Positions 1-7,991 of a stretch of 39,229 nt of DNA are shown in pieces. The position numbers and the translations under genes are program-made. Within the stretch, counting starts at the first letter, position 1; every line of letters begins with the position of its first letter. The notes beneath the pieces are model-generated. The model did not search any database and was not told the origin of the DNA. It saw nothing but the letters and a program-made list of their open reading frames with translations. The stretch covers positions 1-39,229 of the forward strand of contig JAFALA010000020.1 of the NCBI GenBank assembly GCA_019234815.1, given 5' to 3'. Source of the DNA: Burkholderiaceae bacterium (GTDB taxonomy: Bacteria; Pseudomonadota; Gammaproteobacteria; Burkholderiales; Burkholderiaceae_C).

Positions 1-373
1 TGGTGGAGCCGGCGGGAATTGAACCCGCGTCCGTAAGCCATCACCAGGCAGTTCTACATGCTTAGCCGTCTGATTTGAATCTCGCGTTCAGGTCGCGCAG
101 CGGCACGCTACCTTTCCCGCCAGTCACTCAATCTCGTTCATGGCCGAGTGACCCGACCGTGAACCAGCCAATGTGAATGTCTTCTCAGCACCCCGCCTTG
201 CGGCTTGGCGCCCGGCCCATTGGCCAACCGTTGAGAAGCTCAGCCGGTATTAAGCGGCGAGTGCGAACGTAGAGTCGTTTGCAGTTACTTTGTTTCCAGT
301 GGTTTTACGAGCGGACTGGTGCTCGGCATGCCCTACTCCGGATCCGCACCCACGTCGAAACCAGGTCGGCCCC
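1..373 (-). ncRNA. ssrA: tmRNA (ssrA), tag peptide ANDSTFALAA
   Basis: Transfer-messenger RNA of the ordinary one-piece type, which rescues stalled ribosomes and tags the unfinished protein for proteolysis. On the minus strand the 5' end GGGGCCGACC (from 373) pairs with GGCTCC just before the encoded ACCA end (bases 1-4), forming the tRNA-like acceptor stem. The T-arm motif GGTTCAATTCCCGCC lies next to the 3' end. The resume codon GCA starts at 282 and the tag frame runs to TAA at 250-252, giving ANDSTFALAA, close to other Burkholderiales tags. The gene follows gph on the same strand. Base 1 is exactly the mature 3' end, so any terminator lies outside the window. Confidence 0.97.
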
Positions 374-510
374 AAAGTGCGCATCTATCAACCTACTGCG
401 CGGCCCTCAGCGCTCACTGCGGTGCTCGCCGTACAGAGAGTACGGCTGTGCTCCTCGCGAGCCCTGCGGGCCGCTCGCTACGGTTTATAGAAGCGCCCTT
501 TTCATCTATT
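374..510. other. Intergenic region between gph and tmRNA with two stem-loops
   Basis: No coding potential is seen. There is a perfect 7-bp stem (GCCGTAC at 428-434, GTACGGC at 440-446) with a 5-nt loop. A second, bulged stem (GCGAG at 457-461, CTCGC at 474-478) encloses a CCC/GGG stem. Neither has a T-run on either strand, so they are not canonical terminators. They may be leader or processing structures of the tmRNA precursor. A minus-strand TATAAA at about 483-488 resembles a -10 box but has no good -35 at 17 nt. The tmRNA promoter cannot be placed with confidence. Confidence 0.4.
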
Positions 511-1194
511 TTAAAGCAATTGAACGCAACTCAAGAGCTCGAGGGGATGTTCGATGACGAAATTGGCGCCCCAGCGGTCAACTTGCGCTTCGTGGCCTAG
601 GTAACCCCAGGCTGCGGCCACGGTCAGCATGCCGGCGGCATGGCCGGCCAGCATGTCTCGCTCGTCGTCGCCGACGTACACGCATTGTGAAGCCGGCAGA
701 TTCAACCGTCGCGCGGCCTCGAGCAAGGGTTCGGGATGAGGCTTGGAGTGCGGCGTCGTGTCACCGCCGACCACGCAGGCGGCTTGGTCGAACAAGCCGA
801 GCGCGCGCGTCACGGGCAAGGCAAAACGCTCGGCCTTGTTCGTGACAATGCCCCAGGGCACGCCCTGACGCTGGAGTTCTTCGAGCAACGGACGCACGGA
901 TTCGAACACATAGGTCGCCTGCAGCATGCGCTGCTCGTAGCGATGCAGGAACTCGTGGCGCAAGGCGTCAAACTCGTCATGGTCGGGCGCCACCTGCAGC
1001 GACGCCGCCAGCATGCCGCGGGCGCCGGAACCGACCATGGGACGGAGGTGCTCGTATGGCAGGGGTTCCAGGCCGCGCACGCTGCGCATCTCGTTGGCGG
1101 CGCCGGCCAGGTCCGGCGCACTGTCGATCAAGGTGCCGTCCAGATCAAACAGGACGGCACGGATGCCCGAAGCGTCCTGGCGGGTTGTGCTCAT
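511..1194 (-). CDS. gph: Phosphoglycolate phosphatase (HAD hydrolase)
   Basis: A 227-residue HAD-superfamily phosphatase. The family hydrolyses 2-phosphoglycolate, arising from DNA 3'-end repair or oxygenase activity, to glycolate. Motif I is FDLDGTLID, with nucleophile D17 and acid/base D19. Motif II is TNK at 118-120, motif III is K151 in the HSKPHPEP segment, and motif IV is GDDERD with D176, D177 and D180. The C1 helical cap lies between motifs I and II. The ATG at 1194 overlaps the ubiG stop in ATGA, which decides the start over the longer in-frame extension that runs into ubiG. Some ubiG-linked Gph proteins are more general phosphatases. The substrate is inferred from family and context. 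Confidence 0.93.
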   Translation of the reverse strand: MSTTRQDASGIRAVLFDLDGTLIDSAPDLAGAANEMRSVRGLEPLPYEHLRPMVGSGARGMLAASLQVAPDHDEFDALRHEFLHRYEQRMLQATYVFESVRPLLEELQRQGVPWGIVTNKAERFALPVTRALGLFDQAACVVGGDTTPHSKPHPEPLLEAARRLNLPASQCVYVGDDERDMLAGHAAGMLTVAAAWGYLGHEAQVDRWGANFVIEHPLELLSCVQLL

Positions 1195-1892
1195 GAAGGG
1201 CGACGCAAGGCGACCATGTAGTTGACGTCGGTGTCGGCGCTCAGGCTGTAGCGCTGGCTCAAGGGGTTGTAGGTCAAGCCTTTGGCGGCCTGCAGGTCGA
1301 GCCCGGCGTTCCGGCACATCTGCGCCAGTTCGGCGGGCTGCAGGAAGCGTGCGTATTCGTGCGTACCCTTGGGCAGCATCTTGAGCAGGTACTCCGCGCC
1401 GACGATGGCCAGCATGAAGGACTTGAAATTGCGGTTCAAGGTCGACATGAACACCCAGCCGCCCGGCTTGACCAAGGTGGCACAGGCCTGCACCACCGAA
1501 GCCGGATCGGGCACGTGCTCGATCATTTCCATGCAGGTCACCACGTCGAAACTTGCGGGAGCGCGCTCGGCCAGGGCTTCGACGGCGATTTCCTCAAAGC
1601 GGATGTGAGGGGTTCCTGCTTCCAGGGCGTGCAACTCCGCCACGCGCAGGGCCTTGGTGGCCAGATCGATGCCCAAGGCCTGGGCGCCTCTGCGCGCCAT
1701 CGAATCGGTCAGGATGCCGCCGCCGCAACCCACGTCCAGCACCTGCAAGCCGGCCAGCGGGCAATAACTTTCGATCCACGCCAGGCGCAGCGGATTGATC
1801 TGGTGCAGCGGCTTGAATTCGCTCTCAGGATCCCACCAGCGGTGGGCAAGTTCGCTGAATTTGGCGAGTTCTTGGGGGTCGGCGTTGGTCAT
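1191..1892 (-). CDS. ubiG: Bifunctional 2-polyprenyl-6-hydroxyphenol / 3-demethylubiquinol O-methyltransferase UbiG
   Basis: A 233-residue class I SAM-dependent methyltransferase that carries out both O-methylation steps of ubiquinone biosynthesis. The N-terminus has the UbiG hallmark [19 protein letters not shown], with the family's WW-DP signature. The SAM-binding motif [10 protein letters not shown], is at residues 51-59, followed by acidic GID near 74 and the [11 protein letters not shown] segment. The length matches the family. The start is ATG 1892; no strong ribosome-binding site is visible. The stop overlaps the gph start in ATGA, so the two genes are probably translationally coupled. 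Confidence 0.97.
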   Translation of the reverse strand: MTNADPQELAKFSELAHRWWDPESEFKPLHQINPLRLAWIESYCPLAGLQVLDVGCGGGILTDSMARRGAQALGIDLATKALRVAELHALEAGTPHIRFEEIAVEALAERAPASFDVVTCMEMIEHVPDPASVVQACATLVKPGGWVFMSTLNRNFKSFMLAIVGAEYLLKMLPKGTHEYARFLQPAELAQMCRNAGLDLQAAKGLTYNPLSQRYSLSADTDVNYMVALRRPS

Positions 1893-1932
1893 GGGTCAGG
1901 ATGGTAGAGCAAAAGCAAAGTGCAAACCGGCC

Positions 1933-2769
1933 TCACTCGAAAGTGCCTTGCCGCAACCACTTCGTTGCGACCCATTTTTCGCCTTCGAGCACAGGCGAGC
2001 CGCCATGCAGGCTCAGGGTGTCCGGATTCGGACTGTCATAGGAGAAAAACACGGCATTGCCCTTGATGGGGGCGACCTCGAAGCCTGCGTCCGGGAAGAC
2101 CGTGCCGCCGCCCCGCGTGGGCGTATTCAGGTACATCAGCAGCGTGCCGACGCGCTGTCCGCCGCGCTTCAGGATGCTGGGCGTGCTGGCGTGGGCAGGA
2201 TCGAAATAGTCGAAATGCGGCAGGTATTCGGCGCCCGGCCTGTAGCGCAGCACCTGCAGGCCCTCGCCGCGCTCCACGGGCCAATGCAGCAGGCTGGCGA
2301 TGCGCGCCTCGATGCGGGTACAGAGTTCGTTTTCGCCGCGTTCGAAGAACATGCCATCGCTGGTGCGGGCGTCGTTGACTTCGCTGGCGTCGATGTTGAG
2401 CGTGACCGTCTCCGACCGCGTCAGGCGGCTTTGCGCCTGCGCCCGCATGGCATCGCATTCGGCATCGGTCAGGAAATTGCCCAACACCACCACGCGCGGA
2501 TGCTTCATGTCCAGCAGCACCGTGGTGTCGTGGCCGTTCACCCGCACAACGCTGGGTTTCTGGCGCAAATCGGGCGAAGGCATCGCAGGCGCCGCGCCCG
2601 CCTGGTTTCGCTGAAACGCCTCCAGCGCTTCGTTGTAGGCGCGCCGGGCCACCAGCGGCGCCCAGCCGATCTGCTGCATGGCTTGCAGCACCTGGTCTTT
2701 CTCGACGCGGGCAGCCAGTTGCGCCTGCAGCCATTGCTGCAATTCCGGGGAAATGACTTGAGCGCTCAT
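1933..2769 (-). CDS. 2-oxoglutarate/Fe(II) dioxygenase, prolyl 4-hydroxylase type
   Basis: A 278-residue protein whose C-terminal half is a 2OG-Fe(II) oxygenase domain of the prolyl 4-hydroxylase alpha-subunit type. The HxD...H iron triad is H185 and D187 (in YLPHFDYFD) and H255 (in LSLHGGSP). K265 in GEKWVATKW is positioned to hold the 2-oxoglutarate carboxylate. The first 60 or so residues form a helical segment (about 5-56) that could be a small binding domain. The start at ATG 2769 avoids running into yaaA; a 28-residue longer frame exists upstream but would overlap it. The natural substrate, a prolyl residue or another protein side chain, cannot be told from sequence. Confidence 0.88.
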   Translation of the reverse strand: MSAQVISPELQQWLQAQLAARVEKDQVLQAMQQIGWAPLVARRAYNEALEAFQRNQAGAAPAMPSPDLRQKPSVVRVNGHDTTVLLDMKHPRVVVLGNFLTDAECDAMRAQAQSRLTRSETVTLNIDASEVNDARTSDGMFFERGENELCTRIEARIASLLHWPVERGEGLQVLRYRPGAEYLPHFDYFDPAHASTPSILKRGGQRVGTLLMYLNTPTRGGGTVFPDAGFEVAPIKGNAVFFSYDSPNPDTLSLHGGSPVLEGEKWVATKWLRQGTFE

Positions 2770-2791
2770 GGCGTGACCAACAGCAGCGAAA

Positions 2792-3574
2792 TCAAACGAG
2801 GCGCCGTCTGAACAAGAGGTGATCCTGCGACGATAACTCAGCCTGGAAGGCATAGCCCTCCAGGTCGAAATGCTTCAGCCCGTCGGGCGAATCGATCCGG
2901 TGCGTGATGGCATATCTCGCCATCAGGCCACGGGCCCGCTTGGCGTAGAAACTGATGACCTTGTACTGCCCATTTTTCCAGTCTTCAAATTGGCAGTGGA
3001 TCACGCGCGGCCGCAGGCAGCGGCGCTGCACCGCCTTGAAATACTCCTGGGAGGCCAGGTTCACGATCACGGGCACCTGGCTGGCGGCGGCCCGTACGTT
3101 GAGATGCTCCGCCAGCTGATCGCCCCAGTAGGCATACAGGTTCCTGCCCTTGGGGTTGGGCAGGCCCGTGCCCATTTCCAGCCGGTACGCTTGCAGCCAG
3201 TCCAGCGGGCGCAGGACGCCGTACAGGCCCGACAGGATGGCCACATGCTGCTGGGCCCAGCGCAATTGAGTCGCATCCAGCTGCGCCGCGTTCAGACCTT
3301 CGTAGACATCGCCATTGAAGGCCAGCACGGCGGGCTTGCTGTTGTCGGCGTCAAACGTGGGCGTCCAGGCGGCATAGCGCCCCACGTTCAACTCGGACAA
3401 CTCTTGCGACAAGTGCATCAGCCGGGCGATGTCGGCCGGCGTTTGCGGCTTGAGCAGGTCGATCAAGCCTTGCGCCTCGGCCACGAATTGCGGCTGGCTG
3501 GCCAGTTTCAGAACTTCAGGGGCGACAGGGGTTTCGTAATCCAGGGACTTGGCTGGCGACAGCAGATAAATCAT
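2792..3574 (-). CDS. yaaA: Peroxide stress protein YaaA
   Basis: A 260-residue protein of the YaaA (formerly DUF328) family, which in E. coli limits intracellular iron and DNA damage during hydrogen peroxide stress. The family start MIYLLSPAKSLDY is intact, as are the central FNGDVYEGL and LSGLYGVLRPLD segments and the MGTGLPNPKGRNLYAYWG segment. The length is as expected. It lies 24 nt downstream of the TolC-family gene and 22 nt upstream of the dioxygenase, all on one strand, so co-transcription is plausible. No strong Shine-Dalgarno is seen. Confidence 0.96.
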   Translation of the reverse strand: MIYLLSPAKSLDYETPVAPEVLKLASQPQFVAEAQGLIDLLKPQTPADIARLMHLSQELSELNVGRYAAWTPTFDADNSKPAVLAFNGDVYEGLNAAQLDATQLRWAQQHVAILSGLYGVLRPLDWLQAYRLEMGTGLPNPKGRNLYAYWGDQLAEHLNVRAAASQVPVIVNLASQEYFKAVQRRCLRPRVIHCQFEDWKNGQYKVISFYAKRARGLMARYAITHRIDSPDGLKHFDLEGYAFQAELSSQDHLLFRRRLV

Positions 3575-3598
3575 GCAAGAAAATTGTGTGGACGAGGT

Positions 3599-4972
3599 TT
3601 ACCGGACGAGCAATTGGTTGACCGCCGTCACGTCGTCGGGACGCAGCAGGCCCGCGGCTTGGCGCAGCTTGAGCCCGTTGACCAGCACATCGTAGCGCGC
3701 CCGGGCCAGATTGCTTTCGGTGGTGTAGAGCTGGGTCTGTGCGTTCAGGACGTCGATATTGACGCGCACGCCAACCTTGTAGCCGAGCAGCGTGGCGTCC
3801 AGGGCCAGCTTGGTCGACGACTCGGCGGCCTCATAGGCCTTGACCTGCGCTTCCAGGGACTGCACGCCGAAGAAGGCCTGGCGCGTGGCCTGCTCGACGC
3901 TGCGGCGGGCAAAGTCCAGGTCGTCGCGAGACTTGTCTTCCAGCTTGACGGTCTCCTTCAAGCGGTTTTCGATGGCACCGCCGGCATAGATCGGGTAGTT
4001 CAGCGACACGCCGACCGAGGCGCTGGTGGTCGTGCCCGGCGTGGCGGCGGCCTCGCCGGACTGGTACTGCCCGCCAACCGTCCCCGTCAGAGCCAGCGTG
4101 ACTTCACCGGCGGCACGGGACTTCTCGGATTCGAGCTTGGCCACTTCCAGCGCCAGCTGGGCCTTGCGGATCAAGGGATGCGTGGCTTCCGCCTGCGCCA
4201 GCCAGGTGTCGACGTTGTTGGACGGCAAGGCCGGCAACGCCACCGGCAAGGCCAGGGGCTTGGGCTCAACGCCCACGCGCCCGACGATCTGGTCGAGCGC
4301 CACGCGCTTGACGCGCAGATCGTTGTCGGCCGCCAGCTCCTGGGCAATGGCCAGGTCGGCGCGCGCCTGAGCTTCACGCGTGTCGGTGATGGTGGCGGTG
4401 CCGACCTCGAAATTGCGCTGCGCAGCGGCCAGTTGCTCGGCAATCGCCGCCTTGTTGGCACGCGAGGTGGCCAGGGTGTCTTGCGCCGCCAGCACGTCGA
4501 AATAGGCCTGTGCCACGCGCACGATCAGGTCTTGCTCGGCGCTCTCCAGGTCGGCCTGCGCGGATTCCAGCCCCCGCTTGGCCTGGTCGATGGTGAGGTT
4601 GTTGGAGCGGTTGTAGAGCGCGTAGCTGGCGTTCAATCCACCCTGCCAATTGGTCAGGCCCTGGCGGCCGCCAGGGATCATGACGACCTGCTGGCCCACG
4701 GTGGCGGGATAACCGGGCAGGTTGTATTCAGTTCGCGTGCCATTGACGCCGAGGCCCAGCGATGGACGTGCCAGGGCGTCGGCCTGGGCAGCCCGGTAAA
4801 CCACCGAATCGGCCTGCGCGCGGGCACCAAGGTAGGTGGCGTCATAGGCCCGGGCCGCCTCATAGAGCGCCTGGAGGCTTTGCGCGGAAGCCGGAGCGGC
4901 GCATGCGCACGCCATCAGGAGCACGCATGCCGACGACAGAGTCAGGGATGAAGACAGGCGAAATGCGACCAT
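3599..4972 (-). CDS. tolC: TolC family outer membrane efflux/secretion protein
   Basis: A 457-residue outer-membrane channel of the TolC/type I secretion family, which forms the trimeric exit duct for efflux pumps and type I secretion. After a signal peptide (cleavage near PASAQS) come the first helical repeat, LQALYEAARAYDATYLGARA, and a second repeat starting near the DTWLAQAEATHPLI segment. The two coiled-coil halves are typical of the family. The start at ATG 4972 has AAGGA 6 nt upstream and places the signal peptide at the N-terminus; the longer frame to 5089 adds a non-signal extension. No inner-membrane pump or adaptor gene is adjacent, so it probably serves partners encoded elsewhere. 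Confidence 0.93.
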   Translation of the reverse strand: MVAFRLSSSLTLSSACVLLMACACAAPASAQSLQALYEAARAYDATYLGARAQADSVVYRAAQADALARPSLGLGVNGTRTEYNLPGYPATVGQQVVMIPGGRQGLTNWQGGLNASYALYNRSNNLTIDQAKRGLESAQADLESAEQDLIVRVAQAYFDVLAAQDTLATSRANKAAIAEQLAAAQRNFEVGTATITDTREAQARADLAIAQELAADNDLRVKRVALDQIVGRVGVEPKPLALPVALPALPSNNVDTWLAQAEATHPLIRKAQLALEVAKLESEKSRAAGEVTLALTGTVGGQYQSGEAAATPGTTTSASVGVSLNYPIYAGGAIENRLKETVKLEDKSRDDLDFARRSVEQATRQAFFGVQSLEAQVKAYEAAESSTKLALDATLLGYKVGVRVNIDVLNAQTQLYTTESNLARARYDVLVNGLKLRQAAGLLRPDDVTAVNQLLVR

Positions 4973-5063
4973 GGAACGTCCTTGCAAGGTTTGAATTCGA
5001 TCAAAGACAAACGCGGCCGGGCTGCCACTCATTGGCGTGGCACCCAGCTCGTTCGCGTCCAAA

Positions 5064-5468
5064 TCAATAACGCGGCACGGACGGATCAATCATTTGCGAC
5101 CACGCGTCTATGCCCCCGACGAGGTTATAGACGGAGTCAAAGCCCTGATGCATCAGAAATGCGACGACCTGCAGACTGCGCATCCCGTGATGACAATAAC
5201 AGACGATGGGCTGAGAACGATCCAATGTCTCGTAACGGTTCGACACCTCGGACATCGGCAGATGCAGCCAGTTCTTGAGCGCGGGCGCGCCGGGCGAGGT
5301 GCCGGGTGTTGCGCCGGCACTCGGCACCGGGTTGATACGGGCCAAGGCCACCTCCCAGGCTTCGCGCACGTCCAGCAGCAAGGGCGGCCGACTGCACTTC
5401 AGCCACTCCTGCAGCGTTTGTACGTCGATCTGTACCGCACCGCCCGGCACCTGGGGGGCATCGCTCAC
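5064..5468 (-). CDS. Rhodanese-like domain protein
   Basis: A 134-residue single-domain rhodanese. The active-site loop is CHHGMRS with catalytic Cys92, and the LLDVREAWEVALARI segment is the usual CH2A-type motif. Between strands there is an extra Pro/Gly/Ala/Ser-rich stretch (about residues 47-63) not present in short GlpE-type proteins. The start is GTG at 5468, 10 nt after the stop of the methyltransferase. It sits between the PCMT-like gene and tolC, probably in the same transcript. The sulfur donor and acceptor are unknown. Confidence 0.9.
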   Translation of the reverse strand: MSDAPQVPGGAVQIDVQTLQEWLKCSRPPLLLDVREAWEVALARINPVPSAGATPGTSPGAPALKNWLHLPMSEVSNRYETLDRSQPIVCYCHHGMRSLQVVAFLMHQGFDSVYNLVGGIDAWSQMIDPSVPRY

Positions 5469-5478
5469 GGCATCAACC

Positions 5479-6132
5479 TTACAAGCTGAAGGCCGGGTGC
5501 TGCTCGAACCCGGTCAGGCGCGGCGCGATGGTGTCAAACAGTTCGACCTGCTTGTACTCCTTGTCGGCCACGCGCGTGAACAAGGTGGCCTGCATGACAG
5601 GTTCGTCGCCCACCACGGCCAGCAAACGGCCACCCACCTTGAGCTGCTGCAGCAGGACTTCGGGCACGAAGGCCACCGACCCCGACAACAGGATGGCGTC
5701 GAACGGCGCCTCCGAGGGCAGGCCGCGGCTGCCGTCCGCCTCGTGAACGGTCACGTTCAACACGCCGGCGCGGCGCAGCTTTTCCGCGGCGGAGGTCGCC
5801 AGCTCAGCCTGTGTCTCCAGCGTGATGACCTGGCGCGCGCGGTGCCCCAGCAGGGCCGCCATGAAGCCGCTGCCGGTGCCGATTTCCAGCACCTTGAGGT
5901 GCTTTTCGACCTTCAGCTCCTGCAGCAGCCTGGCCTCCAGACGCGGCGCCAGCATGGACTGGCCGCACGGCAGCGGCAGTTCGGTGTCCATGAAGGCCAG
6001 GTTGCGGCTGGCAGAGGGAACAAAATCCTCCCGCTTCACGACGCCCAGCAAGTCCAGCACAGTCAGATCCAGCACATTCCATGGCCGGATCTGCTGCTCG
6101 ATCATGTTGAAACGGGCCTGTTCGAAATTCAT
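5479..6132 (-). CDS. Protein-L-isoaspartate O-methyltransferase-like SAM methyltransferase
   Basis: A 217-residue class I methyltransferase of the PCMT family. The SAM motif VLEIGTGSGF is at 81-90, with the PCMT-like MIEQQIRPWNVLD N-terminus and the VGGRLLAVVGDEP late motif. The segment where canonical PCMTs read GQTISQP is here CGQSMLAPR, so repair of isoaspartyl residues is not assured. The start ATG 6132 has GAGG about 7 nt upstream. It is the first gene of the minus-strand run that continues through rhodanese and tolC, and it diverges from uppP. Confidence 0.85.
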   Translation of the reverse strand: MNFEQARFNMIEQQIRPWNVLDLTVLDLLGVVKREDFVPSASRNLAFMDTELPLPCGQSMLAPRLEARLLQELKVEKHLKVLEIGTGSGFMAALLGHRARQVITLETQAELATSAAEKLRRAGVLNVTVHEADGSRGLPSEAPFDAILLSGSVAFVPEVLLQQLKVGGRLLAVVGDEPVMQATLFTRVADKEYKQVELFDTIAPRLTGFEQHPAFSL

Positions 6133-6305
6133 GTCAATCCTCTAGAACGATCGGCCGGCCCCATGGGCCATGCACCATACAAACTGTTGGAATTCTAGTC
6201 TGCGCGGCAGCTATCATTCCGCCCTTTCGTACATCTTGCCATCACGACAACCGGCTACACACCGGGCGCTGCCCCGCCCTGGGCACGGCCCCTTCAAAAA
6301 TCCCC

Positions 6306-7151
6306 ATGGACCTCATTCAAATCCTGATCCTGGCCGCCATCCAAGGCGTGGCCGAACTGCTTCCCGTGTCGAGCTCGGCCCATGTGATCACGGCCGAAAA
6401 GCTGATGGGGCTGGATCCCACCTCGCCCGAGATGACCCTGCTGCTGGTGATGCTGCACACCGGCACCATGTTTTCGACCATCGTGTACTTCTGGTCGGCC
6501 TGGCGGCAGAGCTATTTCGCATCGACGGCCGAATTGCGCGACAACGCCAGGAACATCGTCGTCGCCACCGCCCTGACCGGCGTGGTGGGCTTCGGCCTGA
6601 TGACGGTCATCAAGCACGTGTTCATGGCGCACCAGCCCGAGTTCGAGATCGAGCACCTGTTCGGCAATGCCCGTCTGGTGGCCTGCGCCCTGTTCGCGGC
6701 AGGCGTGCTGATCATCCTGTCGTCGCGCGTCAAGGAGAATCCCGCCGGCCGCCTGACGCTCAGGCGCGCAGCGATCATCGGCGCCGTGCAGGGCCTGTGC
6801 CTGCCCTTCCGCGGCTTCTCGCGCTCGGGCGCCACCATTTCGTCCGGCCTGTCGCTGGGCGTGGCGCGCCGCCGCGCCGAGGAATTCAGCTTTGCGCTGG
6901 CCGTGGTGCTCACGCCGGCCGTGATCGTGCGCGAAGCGCTGCGCGTCTACAAGGCCCAGGCCGCCATGACGGCCGAGCACGCCAGCGCATTCTGGCAACT
7001 GGCCACGCCCGGCCTGGTCGGCATGATGCTGAGCTTTGTCGTCGGCCTGCTGGCGCTGCGCTGGCTGTCGCGCTGGCTGGAAGGCGATCGCTGGCATCTG
7101 TTCGGCGGCTACTGCATGGCGGCGGCCCTGGTGGTCGTCTGGGTGGGCTGA
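6306..7151 (+). CDS. uppP: Undecaprenyl-diphosphatase UppP (BacA)
   Basis: A 281-residue polytopic membrane enzyme that dephosphorylates undecaprenyl diphosphate to recycle the lipid carrier for peptidoglycan and O-antigen; overexpression gives bacitracin resistance. The (E/Q)xxxE motif is Q13-E17, followed by LPVSSSAH with the conserved H26. The second motif reads RGFSRSG at 169-175, with Arg169 where most UppP have Pro (PGxSRSG), but the key SRSG and R173 are kept. Multiple membrane segments follow. No clear Shine-Dalgarno precedes ATG 6306. The 173-bp gap to the divergent methyltransferase must hold both promoters. Confidence 0.95.
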   Translation: MDLIQILILAAIQGVAELLPVSSSAHVITAEKLMGLDPTSPEMTLLLVMLHTGTMFSTIVYFWSAWRQSYFASTAELRDNARNIVVATALTGVVGFGLMTVIKHVFMAHQPEFEIEHLFGNARLVACALFAAGVLIILSSRVKENPAGRLTLRRAAIIGAVQGLCLPFRGFSRSGATISSGLSLGVARRRAEEFSFALAVVLTPAVIVREALRVYKAQAAMTAEHASAFWQLATPGLVGMMLSFVVGLLALRWLSRWLEGDRWHLFGGYCMAAALVVVWVG

Positions 7152-7184
7152 GCGGAATTTGAGCAGCTCTGAGATAATTGCGCG

Positions 7185-7988
7185 ATGACCATCACGATCA
7201 AATCGGCAGCCGATATCGCTGCCATGCGCATTGCCGGCCGCCTGGCCTCCGAAGTCCTCGACATGCTGACGCCGCACGTCAAGCCCGGCATCACCACGGA
7301 GCAGCTCGACAAGCTGGCCCATGATCACATCGTCAACGTGCAGCAGGCCATTCCCGCGCCGCTGAACTACTGCCCGCCGGGCTACACGCCCTACCCCAAG
7401 TCGGTCTGCACCTCGATCAACCACCAGGTCTGCCACGGCATCCCGAACGACAGGCCGCTGAAGAACGGCGACATCGTCAACATCGACGTCACCGTCATCA
7501 AGGACGGCTGGCACGGCGACACCAGCCGCATGTTCGTCGTCGGCGAAGGCTCCATCGCCGCCAAGCGGCTGTGCAACTTCACCTACGAGGCCATGTGGAA
7601 GGGCATCGCCAAGGTCAAGCCGGGCGCGCGACTGGGCGACATCGCCCACGCCATCCAGTCCTTTGCCGAAAGCAACGGTTTCTCGGTCGTGCGCGAATTC
7701 TGCGGCCACGGCATCGGCCAGAAGTTCCACGAAGAGCCGCAGGTGCTGCATTACGGCCGCCCGGGCACGCTGGAAGAGCTGGTGCCGGGTATGGTCTTCA
7801 CCATCGAACCGATGATCAACGCCGGCCGACGCGAAATCCGCGAAATGGGAGATGGCTGGACCATCGTTACCAAGGACCGCTCGCTCTCTGCGCAATGGGA
7901 ACACACGCTGGTCGTGACCGACACGGGCTACGAGGTCCTCACCCTGTCGGCTGGCAGCCCGCCGCCGCCCGCGTTCATCAACGCTTGA
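7185..7988 (+). CDS. map: Type I methionine aminopeptidase
   Basis: A 267-residue enzyme that removes the N-terminal Met from nascent proteins. All metal ligands are visible: D101, D112, H175, E208 and E239, with substrate-binding H84, each 4-5 residues offset from the E. coli positions. The N-terminal segment MTITIKSAADIAAMRIAGRL is typical. A short proline-rich C-terminal tail (SPPPPAF) extends beyond the E. coli enzyme. It is followed after 3 nt by glnD, the same order as in related Burkholderiales. Confidence 0.98.
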   Translation: MTITIKSAADIAAMRIAGRLASEVLDMLTPHVKPGITTEQLDKLAHDHIVNVQQAIPAPLNYCPPGYTPYPKSVCTSINHQVCHGIPNDRPLKNGDIVNIDVTVIKDGWHGDTSRMFVVGEGSIAAKRLCNFTYEAMWKGIAKVKPGARLGDIAHAIQSFAESNGFSVVREFCGHGIGQKFHEEPQVLHYGRPGTLEELVPGMVFTIEPMINAGRREIREMGDGWTIVTKDRSLSAQWEHTLVVTDTGYEVLTLSAGSPPPPAFINA

Positions 7989-7991
7989 GCC

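Noticed and set aside
428..446. Possible terminator hairpin between gph and tmRNA
   Set aside because: Perfect stem but no T-run on either strand.
2870..4951. 693-residue plus-strand open frame
   Set aside because: Antisense to yaaA and the TolC-family gene; composition is that of a shadow frame.
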